A stretch of DNA of 64,000 bases from Streptomyces sp. NBC_01224. GTDB taxonomy: Bacteria; Actinomycetota; Actinomycetes; Streptomycetales; Streptomycetaceae. The stretch covers positions 7,683,001-7,747,000 of the forward strand of contig NZ_CP108529.1 of assembly GCF_036002945.1 (NCBI RefSeq), in the 5' to 3' direction. Below, piece after piece: positions 51,420 to 59,930 of this stretch (position 1 is the stretch's first letter; each line of letters starts with the position of its first letter). A program made the translations under genes and the position numbers. The notes beneath the pieces were generated by a model that was not told the origin of the DNA, ran no database searches, and saw only the letters and a program-made list of their open reading frames with translations.

Positions 51420-53392
51420 GGGACGTCCTTGTGGAGGGTGCCGGTCCAAGCGTGCTCGCGCAGGAGGCGCAGACCGTTGAGGCCGACGATGACGGTGGAG
51501 CCTTCGTGGCCGGCGACGCCGAGCGGCAGCGGGAGGGTGGCGATCAGGTCCCAGGCCACCAGTGCGGTGATGAAGATCCCGGCGATGACCAGATTCTGCA
51601 CGACGAGGCGGCGGGCCTTGCGCGAGAGGGACACGATCGCGGGGATGGTGGCGAGTTCGTCGCGGACCACGACGGCGTCGGCGGTCTCCAGCGCAAGGTC
51701 GGAGCCTGCCTTGCCCATCGCGATGCCGGTGTGTGCGGCGGCCAGCGCGGGTGCGTCGTTGACGCCGTCGCCGATCATCAGTACCCGTCGGCCCTCCGCT
51801 TCCCATGCTTGGACAGCGCTCACCTTGTCTTGCGGGAGCAGCCCGGCGCGGACATCGGTGATGCCGACCTCGGCGGCGAGATGACGTGCGGCGCGTTCGT
51901 TGTCGCCGGTCAGCAAGACCGGGGCCCGGCCGGTCAGTTCGGTAAGCGTGACCACCGTCGCCTTCGCGTCCGGGCGGAGCCGGTCGGCGATGCCCAGCAC
52001 CCCGACCGGGTTGCTGTCGCGCAGGACCAGGACCGCGGTGCGGCCCTCGTCTTCGAGCGCCTGCACCGCGGCGCTGATGTCCAGGCCGCCTGCAGGGGCG
52101 AGGCGGGTCGGGGAGCCGACCTGGATGGTGCGTCCGTCGATGGTGGCGGTGATGCCTGCGCCGGGGGCAGAGGTGAAATCGCTTACCTCGGCGAGGGGGA
52201 GGCTCCGCTCGCGGGCGGCCTGGACGACGGCGCGCGCCAGGGGGTGCTCGCTGGGGTGCTCGGCCGCCGCCGCCAGCGCCAGCAGCCCTTCCTCGTCCAG
52301 GCCCGAACCGGGCTGGGGACGGATGTTGGTGACACGGGGGGTGCCCTCGGTCAGGGTGCCGGTCTTGTCCAGCGCCACCGCGTCGACCTGGCCCAGGCGT
52401 TCCATCACGACCGCCGACTTCGCCAGCACGCCGTGGCGGCCCCCGTTCGCGATCGCGGACAACAGCGGCGGCATCGTGGACAGCACCACCGCGCACGGTG
52501 AAGCGACGATCATGAACGTCATCGCGCGCAGAAGGGCGGGCTGAAGAGCGGAGCCGAACGCGAGCGGGATCGCGAAGACGGCCAGCGTGGCGATGACCAT
52601 GCCGATCGAGTACCGCTGCTCGATCTTCTCGATGAACAGCTGTGTGGGGGCCTTGGTCTCGGAGGCTTCCTCGACCATCTTCACGATCCGGGCGATCACC
52701 GAGTCCGCCGGGTCACGCTCGACGCGGACCCGCAGGGCGCCGGTGCCATTGACGGTGCCGGCGAACACCTCGTCCCCCACCTGCTTGGCCACCGGGAGCG
52801 GTTCGCCGGTGATGGTGGCCTGGTCGACGTCGCTGGTCCCGTCGAGGACCTGGCCGTCGGCGCCGACCCGCTCGCCAGGCCGCACCAGGATGGTGTCGCC
52901 CACCGTGAGGGAGTCGGCCGGGATGCTCTCCTCCCCGCCGCCGGGCAGGAGCCGGGCCGCGGTGGTCGGCGCGAGGTCGAGCAGGCCGCGCACCGAGTCG
53001 GCGGTGCGGGCGGTCGCGACGGCCTCCAGGGCTCCGGAGGTGGCGAAGATGACGATCAGCAGTGCGCCGTCGAGGACCTGGCCGATGGCGGCGGCGCCGA
53101 GCGCCGCGACGACCATGAGCAGATCCACGTCCAAGGTCTTGTCCTTGAGGGCCTTCAGGCCCTCCCGGCCCGGCTCCCAGCCGCCGGTGACGTAGACGGC
53201 CGCATACAGGGGGATCCACAGCCAGGCCGGGGCGCCGACGAGATTCAGCGGAAGGGCGATCAGGAACAGCACCAGCGCGACCAGCGCCCACCGGGACTCC
53301 GGTAGCGCCAGGATGCGCGTACGCCGCTTCGGCGCCGCCGGACGCGGCCCGGCAGCGGCCGGTGCGGGCCGCTGGTCCAGGACTGAAGACAT
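51416..53392 (-). CDS. P1B-4-type heavy-metal-exporting ATPase
   Basis: 658 residues. Phosphorylation loop DKTGTLTEG (about 342), actuator loop TGEPLPV, hinge GDGVNDAPAL. The membrane metal site is SPC (VASPCAVV, about 297) instead of CPC, and a late helix has HEGST (about 627). SPC plus HEGS/T marks the P1B-4 class, which exports Co(II), Ni(II), Fe(II) or Zn(II). There is no N-terminal Cys metal-binding domain. The gene is divergent from an NmtR-like repressor across an 80-bp gap with an inverted repeat, so metal-induced expression is likely. ATG 53392 is preferred, with AAGGG about nine bases upstream. Confidence 0.92.
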   Translation of the reverse strand: MSSVLDQRPAPAAAGPRPAAPKRRTRILALPESRWALVALVLFLIALPLNLVGAPAWLWIPLYAAVYVTGGWEPGREGLKALKDKTLDVDLLMVVAALGAAAIGQVLDGALLIVIFATSGALEAVATARTADSVRGLLDLAPTTAARLLPGGGEESIPADSLTVGDTILVRPGERVGADGQVLDGTSDVDQATITGEPLPVAKQVGDEVFAGTVNGTGALRVRVERDPADSVIARIVKMVEEASETKAPTQLFIEKIEQRYSIGMVIATLAVFAIPLAFGSALQPALLRAMTFMIVASPCAVVLSTMPPLLSAIANGGRHGVLAKSAVVMERLGQVDAVALDKTGTLTEGTPRVTNIRPQPGSGLDEEGLLALAAAAEHPSEHPLARAVVQAARERSLPLAEVSDFTSAPGAGITATIDGRTIQVGSPTRLAPAGGLDISAAVQALEDEGRTAVLVLRDSNPVGVLGIADRLRPDAKATVVTLTELTGRAPVLLTGDNERAARHLAAEVGITDVRAGLLPQDKVSAVQAWEAEGRRVLMIGDGVNDAPALAAAHTGIAMGKAGSDLALETADAVVVRDELATIPAIVSLSRKARRLVVQNLVIAGIFITALVAWDLIATLPLPLGVAGHEGSTVIVGLNGLRLLREHAWTGTLHKDVP

Positions 53393-53445
53393 GACAAAAC
53401 AACCCTTCACGGGCGGACGGGGCAACGCATTCACCATACAGGAAC

Positions 53446-53457
53446 ATCTGAACAGAT
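53446..53457. promoter_or_regulatory. candidate ArsR operator
   Basis: ATCTG-AA-CAGAT, a perfect 12-bp palindrome within a longer imperfect one (GAACATCTGAACAGATCTTC), between the divergent ATPase and ArsR genes. ArsR/SmtB repressors bind such AT-leaning palindromes, and the stretch is notably AT-rich for this genome. Confidence 0.6.
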
Positions 53458-53485
53458 CTTCATGTGTCGCCGCTATGATGGCTCC

Positions 53486-53875
53486 ATGGGCCACGGAACC
53501 GACACCGCCAACACCGCCACCACCCGCGAGCGCCTTGATGCCGTCGGTACCGCCGACGTCGCCGCCACCCTCCAGGCCCTCGCCACACCCTCCCGGCTCC
53601 ACATCCTGGCCCGCCTCCAGGAAGGCCCCTGCTCGGTCGGCGACCTCGCCGCCGCCGTCGACATGGAACCCTCCGCCTGCTCCCACCAGCTCCGCCTGCT
53701 GCGCAACCTCGGCCTGGTCTCCGGCGAACGCCACGGCCGCTCGATCATCTACGCCCTCTACGACAACCACGTCGCCGAACTCCTCGACCAGGCCCTCTAC
53801 CACGTAGAACACCTGCGCCTGGGAATCCGCGACACTCCTGCCGCTGTCGCCGAGGAGACGTCGGCCGGGCTGTAG
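53486..53875 (+). CDS. ArsR/SmtB-family metal sensor, NmtR/KmtR-like
   Basis: 129 residues. Winged helix LATPSRLHILARLQEGPCSV, GDLAAAVDMEPSACSHQLRL, LRNLGLVSGERHGRSIIYAL. The last helix has DNHVAELLDQALYHVEH, a D-x-H...H-x-x-H ligand set as in the nickel/cobalt sensors NmtR and KmtR (alpha-5 site). The N-terminal GHGTD could add a ligand as in NmtR. It should repress the divergent P1B-4 ATPase until Ni/Co or a similar metal binds. ATG 53486 gives the usual N-terminus; ATG 53462 is possible. Confidence 0.9.
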   Translation: MGHGTDTANTATTRERLDAVGTADVAATLQALATPSRLHILARLQEGPCSVGDLAAAVDMEPSACSHQLRLLRNLGLVSGERHGRSIIYALYDNHVAELLDQALYHVEHLRLGIRDTPAAVAEETSAGL

Positions 53876-53891
53876 CGGACCGGCGCCGCAG

Positions 53892-54262
53892 CTAGATGCC
53901 CTCGCCGAACCAGGGGGTCTCGGAGGGCGCCACGGTCGGTGCGTACCCGGATGAGGCGGACCGGGTGCCTCCACCGTCCCGATGGATCCAAGGACACGTC
54001 CACAGCGACCTCGGCGACGATGACCGGTTCGACCAGCCGGAGTTGGAGCTGCTGTCGCGACCCCCACCCGGCGGAGAAGGCCCATCCGGTCCACGGATGA
54101 CCGGCGTGGCCGGGCGGGATTTCGACTGCCAGGGCTTGGCGGGCGGCCCGGTCAAAAAACGGTGGTGCGGTCGGCGTACCGCAATTGGCCGCTCGTGTCG
54201 AAGCGTCCGAGCAGGGCCGTGGTCGGGGCGGACAGTGTGCCGGTGACCGCGCCGGTGACGGC
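53892..54262 (-). pseudogene. ATP-dependent DNA ligase C-terminal fragment
   Basis: Minus-strand pieces in more than one frame resemble the OB-fold end of an ATP-dependent DNA ligase: TALLGRFDTSGQLRYADRTT, HPWTGWAFSAGWGSRQ, LVEPVIVAEVAVDVSLDPSG, RWRHPVRLIRVRTD and a final ETPWFGEG. The nucleotidyltransferase domain with the catalytic lysine is absent. Several frame changes, so it is a relic. It sits between the ArsR gene and a Tn3 relic. Confidence 0.65.
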
Positions 54263-54349
54263 TTCGGTGCTGTGCCGGGAACACTGGTGGAGCGTTCGTA
54301 TTCGACAGACACGGTATTCGGGCAACCAGGCGGTGGCAGGATCGCCAAC

Positions 54350-54560
54350 GGCTACCACCCCGGCCCGCTACGACTCGGCTGTGGCCCGCCTGCGGGAGAG
54401 CCCGCCGGAGGGCCACGAAGTGCTCGACGAGGATGTCGCCGAGCTCTGTCTGCTCTGGCACGTCGGCCTCAAAGTCCTGGGCCGCTACGCCTTCCGTGCC
54501 CCCGAGCCGGCCGGGGCCCTGCGACCCCGGCGCGATCCGGCTGCTTCCGGCCGGGACGAA
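54350..54560 (+). pseudogene. Tn3-family transposase C-terminal fragment
   Basis: About 65 residues (RYDSAVARLRESPPEGHEVL, DEDVAELCLLWHVGLKVLGR, YAFRAPEPAGALRPRRDP) match the very end of Tn3-type transposases ('DEDVARLSP...INxLGRYxF'). The DDE core is missing. It indicates a former Tn3-type insertion next to the metal-resistance genes. Confidence 0.7.
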
Positions 54561-54616
54561 GATGACGAGGAGTCGGAGAGCCGGAGGCGTGGCAGAGGGG
54601 CGGGCGGGCCGGCTGG

Positions 54617-55027
54617 TCAGTGGCTGCCGGCGAGGGCATCCGCGTACTGCTCGTCGGTCACGGGCTCCAGCCAGGTGGTGCCGTCGCCGTTTCCGTCACC
54701 GACCACGAGGGCGATGTGCGCCATGAGGTTGGTGTCGGTGGCGCCGTGCCAGTGTTCCTCGCCGACCGGGCACGTGACGGTCTCGCCGGCGCTGACCCGC
54801 ACGATATTGCCGTCACGGGTGCCGACCAGGCCGACACCGTCAGCGATGTACAGGACCTGGCCCAGGGCGTGGGAGTGCCAGTTGGTGCGGGCGCCGGGGG
54901 TGAAGCGCACCAGAGCGGCGGCCAGGCGGGCCGGCTCGGTGGGGGCCTCGATCATGTTGAGGTAGACGTCGCCGGTGAAGCGCTCGGCCGGGGCCTTGAG
55001 GGTGGGGGTGTCGGTGATGTGTTCCAT
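54617..55027 (-). CDS. cupin-domain protein
   Basis: 136 residues, single cupin. Motif 1 has TNWHSHALGQVLYI with the two metal-binding His but Gln in place of the usual Glu; motif 2 has CPVGEEHWHGA with the third His. Similar to small Mn-dependent cupins such as bacterial hydroxynitrile lyase-like or carboxymuconolactone-linked cupins. It is last in an operon after an SDR and a carboxymuconolactone decarboxylase family gene, a grouping often tied to quinone or phenolic stress. Substrate unknown. Confidence 0.85.
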   Translation of the reverse strand: MEHITDTPTLKAPAERFTGDVYLNMIEAPTEPARLAAALVRFTPGARTNWHSHALGQVLYIADGVGLVGTRDGNIVRVSAGETVTCPVGEEHWHGATDTNLMAHIALVVGDGNGDGTTWLEPVTDEQYADALAGSH

Positions 55028-55108
55028 GACTCTTTTCCTCGATCGTCACTACGTGATGGGAGAGGGCAGATGCTGGTGAGGCTGCCGCTCTGCAGGTGGG
55101 GCCGGCGC

Positions 55109-55951
55109 TCAGGCAGCGTCGTCGTGGGCGAGGCAGGCGCCCAGCTCACGCGAGGCTTCGGCCTGGGCGAGCAGTTCCTTGGCCTTGGCGGTGACGGCTT
55201 CGATGGCGTCGGCGCCCGCGACGAAGCGGGCCGGGGGCTGCTCCTGGCCAGCGATCGTCAACAGGGCGGCGGCGAGCTTGGCGGGGTCGCCGGCCTGCTG
55301 CCCGTTCATGGACTCCCACACCTTTTTGGTGGCCGCAGTGCGCTCGGCGTAGTCGTCGATGGACAGCTCCGCCCACGTGGTGGAGGCATCCACCAGCAGC
55401 TCGGTGCGGAAGAAGCCCGGCTCGACGATCGTCATGCGGATGTTGAACGGCTCAACGTCGTAGCGCAGAGACTCCATGAAGCCCTCGACGCCGAATTTCG
55501 CGGCGGCGTAGGCGACGCAGAACTCCAGGCCGACGGCGCCGGCAAGGGAAGAGATGGTGATGATGTGGCCGTCGCGCTGGGCGCGCATGACGGGCAGCAC
55601 GGCGCGGGTGACATTCATCGGGCCGAACAGGTTCGTCTCGATCTGCTGGCGCATCTGCGCGTCGGAGATCTCCTCGAAATAGCCCGCGTAGAAGTTGGCG
55701 GCATTGTTGACCAGCACGTCGATGCGGCCGAATCGGTCGACGGCGGCCCGAGCCGCGCTTCGCACCGCGGCCGGGTCGTTAATGTCCAGGGCCGTGGCCA
55801 GCAGGTTTTCCTGCTTGCCACCGAGCGTTTCGAAGACGCGTTCGGGCCGTCGGCCGGTGGCCACAACCCGGTGACCCGCCGAGAGGGCCTGGCGTGCGAT
55901 GTCCGCACCGAGACCGCGCCCGGCACCGGTGATGAAGAAGACCTTGCTCAT
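55109..55951 (-). CDS. SDR-family oxidoreductase
   Basis: 280 residues: FFITGAGRGLGADIARQAL, VLVNNAANFYAGYFEEI, ITISSLAGAVGLEFCVAYAA with YAAAKFGVEGFMESLRYDVE (Tyr/Lys pair), and VEPGFFRTELL. Classical SDR with NADP preference. It lies between the carboxymuconolactone decarboxylase-like and cupin genes in one operon (44 and 81 bp gaps). It is divergent in control from the XRE regulator at 56541, a common layout in actinomycetes for redox-responsive SDR genes. Confidence 0.9.
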   Translation of the reverse strand: MSKVFFITGAGRGLGADIARQALSAGHRVVATGRRPERVFETLGGKQENLLATALDINDPAAVRSAARAAVDRFGRIDVLVNNAANFYAGYFEEISDAQMRQQIETNLFGPMNVTRAVLPVMRAQRDGHIITISSLAGAVGLEFCVAYAAAKFGVEGFMESLRYDVEPFNIRMTIVEPGFFRTELLVDASTTWAELSIDDYAERTAATKKVWESMNGQQAGDPAKLAAALLTIAGQEQPPARFVAGADAIEAVTAKAKELLAQAEASRELGACLAHDDAA

Positions 55952-55995
55952 CAGGGGATGCTCCTTTGGATGACGGCAGAAGAACGAAGCAGGGG

Positions 55996-56319
55996 TCAGT
56001 CGGCGCTGCGGTCGTCGGCGATCTTCTTGAGCTGGTTGATCGCGGTCATGGCGTTGGGCCAGCCCGCGTAGAAGGCCAGGTGGGTGATGGCCTCGGACAG
56101 CTCCTCCACGCTCAGGCCGTTGTCCAGGGCAATGCCCAGGTGGTAGCCGAGCTGCTCGCTGCGGTAGAGGGCGGCCAGCACGCTCACGGTGACCAGGCTG
56201 CGGTCCCGCGGGGACAAGCCGGGGCGCTCCCATACGTCGGCGAACAGGACCTCATTGGTGACCTCGACGAGCTTGGGCGCGATTGCGGCGAGCTCCTGGG
56301 GGGCGGACTGCTTCGGCAT
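55996..56319 (-). CDS. carboxymuconolactone-decarboxylase-family protein
   Basis: 107 residues, helical. EVLFADVWERPGLSPRDRSL, VTVSVLAALYRSEQLGYHLG, LSVEELSEAITHLAFYAGWP are the CMD-family core. The peroxidatic CxxC of AhpD is absent: the corresponding stretch reads ALYRSEQLGYH, so a peroxidase role is unlikely and a decarboxylase or isomerase-like role is possible. First gene of the CMD-SDR-cupin operon; start 222 bp from the divergent XRE regulator. Confidence 0.88.
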   Translation of the reverse strand: MPKQSAPQELAAIAPKLVEVTNEVLFADVWERPGLSPRDRSLVTVSVLAALYRSEQLGYHLGIALDNGLSVEELSEAITHLAFYAGWPNAMTAINQLKKIADDRSAD

Positions 56320-56540
56320 GCGATGACTCCTTGATCAAAACGGGGCGAGCCGGCCAGGACCACTGTGTGGCGGAAGCGGGCTTGCGGCAGTCTCCGGAGC
56401 CCTGGCCCCAGTCGGTTCCAGGGGCTCCCGCCGCTGCTGACATCGAGGAAACCGCAGTTCAAAGAGGTGGAGAAGGGTCTGCCGTTACAGGTACTGACAG
56501 GACCCCCCACCCGTGCACCGTCCGGCTTAGCCTGGAATGC

Positions 56541-57437
56541 GTGAGTACCGAGAGCGACATCCGCGCCTTCCTGGCCTCCCGCCGCGCCAACATCACCCCG
56601 CAGCAGGCCGGGCTGCCCGCCTACGGCGGCAACCGGCGCGTGCCCGGACTGCGCCGCGAAGAAGTCGCCCTGCTGGCCGGCGTCAGCATCGACTACTACG
56701 TCCGCCTGGAGCGCGGCCACCTCGCCGGCGCCTCCGAGGAAGTCCTCGACGCCGTCGCGGACGCCCTCCAACTGGACGACGCCGAACGCGCCCACCTCTA
56801 CGACCTGGCCCGCGCCGCGGCCAAACGCCCCACCCGTCGCACCAAACGCGCCCGCGGCCCACTACCTGACAGCGTCCTGCGCGTCCTGGAGTCCATGACC
56901 GACTCACCGGCCTTCATCCGCAACGGCCGCCTGGACATCATCGCCACCAACTACCTCGGCCGCGCCCTCTACTCCCCCCTGTTCACCGAGAACACGCCCC
57001 ACCCCGTCAACATCGCCCGCTTCCAGTTCCTCGACCCGCACGGCCGCGACTTCTTCCCCGACTGGGACGAGTCCCTGAACACCACCGTCTCCCTGCTGCG
57101 CACCGAAGCCGGCCGCGCTCCTCACGACAGCGACCTGACCGGCCTGATCGGCGAACTCGTCACCCGCAGCGAGGAATTCCGCACCGCCTGGGCCAAGCAC
57201 AACGTGCGCCTCCACCACACCGGCCGCAAGTCCTTCCGTCACCCCGCCGTCGGCGTCCTCACCCTGGACTTCAACGCCATGGAACTGCCCGCGCAGCCCG
57301 GCATGACCCTCACCGCATACACCGCCGCGCCTGGCACCCCCGACCACGACGCCCTGCAGCTTCTCGCCAGCTGGGCCGCCACCGAGAACACTTCGCCCAC
57401 GGGCAGCCACGGCCCCGCCGACCGGCAGAACCGCTGA
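56541..57437 (+). CDS. XRE-family regulator with MmyB-like ligand domain
   Basis: 298 residues from GTG 56541. An HTH of the group that begins LRREEVALLAGVSIDYYVRL (residues about 40-60) is followed by an MmyB-type PAS-like domain: ATNYLGRALYSPLFTEN, FQFLDPHGRDFFPDW, HNVRLHHTGRKSFRHPAVGV, LDFNAMELPAQPGMTLTAYT. These regulators are commonly divergent from SDR or oxidoreductase genes and control them, as here. The MmyB domain may bind a fatty acid or similar ligand. The frame is open upstream but the family starts here. Confidence 0.9.
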   Translation: MSTESDIRAFLASRRANITPQQAGLPAYGGNRRVPGLRREEVALLAGVSIDYYVRLERGHLAGASEEVLDAVADALQLDDAERAHLYDLARAAAKRPTRRTKRARGPLPDSVLRVLESMTDSPAFIRNGRLDIIATNYLGRALYSPLFTENTPHPVNIARFQFLDPHGRDFFPDWDESLNTTVSLLRTEAGRAPHDSDLTGLIGELVTRSEEFRTAWAKHNVRLHHTGRKSFRHPAVGVLTLDFNAMELPAQPGMTLTAYTAAPGTPDHDALQLLASWAATENTSPTGSHGPADRQNR

Positions 57438-57529
57438 ACACGGTGCTGTGATCGCCCAGCGCCTGAGGCGCGAGTTCTGCGGGAGACCCCCGGGGTGATC
57501 ACGCTTCCCCGGGTCGCCCGTTGGTTCGT

Positions 57530-58126
57530 TCAAGATCCAGTGGAGTTCTCGTTGCCGAGTGCCCAAGCCTCGATGTCGCGGTAGTGGATCGGTCCGCGGC
57601 TACGGCCGACGTTGCTGCCGACCAGGTGCAGACGGTCGGCAGGCCATCGGCGGCCGGTGAATCCGGCGAACCCTTCGGCGATTTCTGCTGCCGAGGATCG
57701 ATCTCCTCGGCGGGAACGGGCCAATGTCAGATGTGGGCGCAGGGGGCGATCCTCGAAGGCGACACCGCAGCTCTTGACCGCGGTACGCACATCGGCGGCG
57801 AGCATGTGCAGGTCATCGAGATCTCCGTCGATTCCGCTCCACACCACCCGGTCGTCGAAGTTTCCGCTGCCGCGCAGTGCCAAACAGAGTGGTTGGTGGT
57901 CCGCTGCGAGCTTGGCGAGAGGCGGGCGCAGGAGCGGGACGGTCTCGGCCGGTAGCTCCCCGAGGAACGCCAGGGTGATGTGCCAGTCCTCGATGCGGTT
58001 CCACCGCATGCGAGGGTGTGCGTCATAGGCGGGGCGCAGCTCCCGGGCCAGTTCTTCTTTCGCGTGGTCGGGCGGGGCGAGGGCGATGAACACGCGAACG
58101 GTCGCGGGCTGATTCTGTTCGTTCAC
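57530..58126 (-). CDS. thpR: RNA 2',3'-cyclic phosphodiesterase (2H superfamily)
   Basis: 198 residues. The two HxT/S motifs of 2H phosphoesterases are WHITLAFLG (about residue 46) and RPHLTLARS (about 132), with the family start VRVFIALAPPDHAKEELARE. It opens 2',3'-cyclic phosphates on RNA ends in vitro; the cellular role is unsettled. GTG 58126 is chosen because upstream residues have no family features. Convergent with the XRE regulator. Confidence 0.88.
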   Translation of the reverse strand: MNEQNQPATVRVFIALAPPDHAKEELARELRPAYDAHPRMRWNRIEDWHITLAFLGELPAETVPLLRPPLAKLAADHQPLCLALRGSGNFDDRVVWSGIDGDLDDLHMLAADVRTAVKSCGVAFEDRPLRPHLTLARSRRGDRSSAAEIAEGFAGFTGRRWPADRLHLVGSNVGRSRGPIHYRDIEAWALGNENSTGS

Positions 58127-58562
58127 ACCGGACTTCGTACCGCATCCGGGTGGTTGACGCGACGGCTCAGGTAATGCGGGAGAGGCGCTCGCGGTCGCGA
58201 TAAGTCCGCAGGGTGCGGAGGCGGGGCAGGTCGGACGGTGAGTCGTACATGTGTTCGAGTCCATGTCGGGCGCTTGAGTGCCATCGGTGGGCGTATGTGA
58301 CTGTTCATCCTTGTTGGTGGTTGTTCACCGGAATTGGCGAGTACTCCGCGCAAGTGCTCATTCGACGTTGAGTTACGAACATCTGTGGCTATCCGGCCAT
58401 GCAGGGGATGTGTGAGTGCTCCTCTTGGTCCATGGGCGGAGTGACGAAGCCGAGGATCAGCTCGGAACTCTTGCGGACTTGAGCAGTTGATCACTGCGTA
58501 CTGCGAGGGCGACATTCACGACCGGCTGGTACTCGCCCCCAGCGACAACCGCGGTGCTGAGC
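58127..58562. other. intergenic; nothing recognised
   Basis: About 435 bp, more AT-rich than the surroundings around 58290-58400. No gene, RNA or repeat recognised. It holds the promoter region of the divergent 2H phosphoesterase gene. Confidence 0.4.
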
Positions 58563-58781
58563 ATGACCACACGACTGCTGAAGCTGCCCTTGTCCGAACT
58601 GCGAGGGCAGTACCAGGACCTTGCCGCACACGCGCCGTCCAACCTGGACCCGGGCTGGGGAGCGATCTGGAACCTGCTGACCCGCAGATACTCGCCGTTG
58701 CTCCGCAACGAGATCAAACGGGCATTCCAATCCCGGCGGCCGCGGCAATCGGCCTTCGTCGAGTCGGTCCCGCCAGAGTGA
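58563..58781 (+). CDS. hypothetical 72-residue protein
   Basis: 72 residues (MTTRLLKLPLSELRGQYQDL, GWGAIWNLLTRRYSPLLRNE, IKRAFQSRRPRQSAF). Basic and helical; no recognised family. Its last codon abuts the first 30-bp repeat at 58780, so it may be the trimmed front of a longer gene cut by an insertion. Weak ribosome site. Confidence 0.35.
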   Translation: MTTRLLKLPLSELRGQYQDLAAHAPSNLDPGWGAIWNLLTRRYSPLLRNEIKRAFQSRRPRQSAFVESVPPE

Positions 58782-58809
58782 GAAGTTGTTTCCGATCTGC
58801 GGGTTTGTC
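58780..58809 (+). repeat. 30-bp direct repeat, left copy
   Basis: Matches 59901-59930 at 27 of 30 positions in the same orientation, ending TGCGGGTTTGTC in both. It lies directly after the 72-residue frame and upstream of the PadR/HAAS pair. It may be a relic of an IS end. Confidence 0.7.
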
Positions 58810-58905
58810 GGAGTCACCCGCCTGATCAAAGCCTGGTGACGACCCAGAAGGCCGTAAGCACCAGCGCCACCAGACAGATGGGTCAATCCGCGCCCCCCTT
58901 CCCGC

Positions 58906-59309
58906 TTGCTTGCCCCACCAGGTATCTTGCATCGCAGGGAACCAGGTGATTCGGCCAGGCAGGCCCGGGCGGCCGCCCAGCTGCGCAAGGGGGTCCTGGA
59001 GTACTGCGTACTCGCCCTGATGCGGGACCGCCCCGCTACGGCGTGGAACTCCTCCACGCCTTGGAGGACTCCGGCGCCCTGGCCACCAGCCAGGGCACGG
59101 TCTACCCGCTGCTCTCCCGGCTCCGCCGCGACGACCTGGTCACCACCACCTGGCAGGAGTCCGCCTCCGGACCACCCCGTCGCTACTACGCGCTCACCGA
59201 CAGCGGCCGGGCCGCACTCGACGAGTTCGCCCGCGTCTGGCCCGGCTTCCGCAACGCCGTCGACACCTTCCTGACCACCCCGCGCCCCTCCACCGGAGAC
59301 CTCGCATGA
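58906..59309 (+). pseudogene. PadR-family regulator, single-base frameshift
   Basis: Two frames join to one PadR winged helix: QARAAAQLRKGVLEYCVLAL and MRDRP, then after a shift at about 59032 YGVELLHALEDSGALATSQG, TVYPLLSRLRRDDLVTTTWQ, SGPPRRYYALTDSGRAALDE. One missing C in a run of four (CGCCCC[C]GCTAC) explains it. Its stop overlaps the following HAAS gene start (ATGA), the usual PadR-HAAS pairing. If the missing base is a sequencing error, this is an intact regulator of about 125 residues. Confidence 0.8.
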
Positions 59310-59902
59310 AGACCGCCACCGACCTTGTACGCGACTACCTCTCCGCCGTCGAGCGCGAGGCCTCCGCGCTCCCCGCCGACCGTCGCCGGGAACTCCTCGC
59401 CGACCTCGCCGAACACATCGAGGTGACGCGCGCCGAACGCCCCGATGCCGCGATCGGCGAGGTCCTGGCGGAGCTGGGGGACCCCCGCACGATCGCGGCG
59501 ACGGCGCTGGCCGAGGCGGGGAACGGGGCCGCCGGGGCCCCGGCCCGGGGCGGTGTCGGTGCACCCGCCCGGCGTGGCAAGGTGCACCCCCTGGTCCCGC
59601 TCCTGATGCTCACCCTCTCGCTGCCCTTCATGATGGTCTTCCCCGACCTCCCCGGGCCGCTGTTCGGCGTCCTGTTCCGCGTCACTGGCGCGGTACTTCT
59701 CTGCACCTCGGTGCACTGGGCCGCCGTCCAGAAGACCACCGGCGTACTGCTTGCCGCCGTCCTGCCGAGTGTCATCATCGCCACCTGGAACCTGTCCAGC
59801 GGCGGCCCGGCGGGCGGCGCCCCGGCCCTCCTGGCCAACCTGGTGATGCTCGCCCTGCTGGCCGGTACGGCAGCATGGCTCTGGCGGGTCCGCCGCGCCT
59901 GA
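59306..59902 (+). CDS. HAAS-domain membrane protein (PadR partner)
   Basis: 198 residues. The N-terminal HAAS/DUF1700 helix pair (VRDYLSAVEREASALPADRR, LLADLAEHIEVTRAERPDAA, VLAELGDPRTIAATAL) is followed by a Gly/Ala linker and four hydrophobic spans from about residue 93. HAAS proteins are the membrane partners encoded with PadR regulators and are thought to sense envelope or small-molecule signals. ATG overlaps the PadR stop. Its stop lies right at the second 30-bp repeat. Confidence 0.85.
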   Translation: MKTATDLVRDYLSAVEREASALPADRRRELLADLAEHIEVTRAERPDAAIGEVLAELGDPRTIAATALAEAGNGAAGAPARGGVGAPARRGKVHPLVPLLMLTLSLPFMMVFPDLPGPLFGVLFRVTGAVLLCTSVHWAAVQKTTGVLLAAVLPSVIIATWNLSSGGPAGGAPALLANLVMLALLAGTAAWLWRVRRA

Positions 59903-59930
59903 GACGTTGTCTCCGGTCTGCGGGTTTGTC
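59901..59930 (+). repeat. 30-bp direct repeat, right copy
   Basis: 27 of 30 positions match 58780-58809. It overlaps the last two bases of the HAAS gene stop. The two copies bracket the PadR/HAAS pair (about 1.1 kb). Confidence 0.7.
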
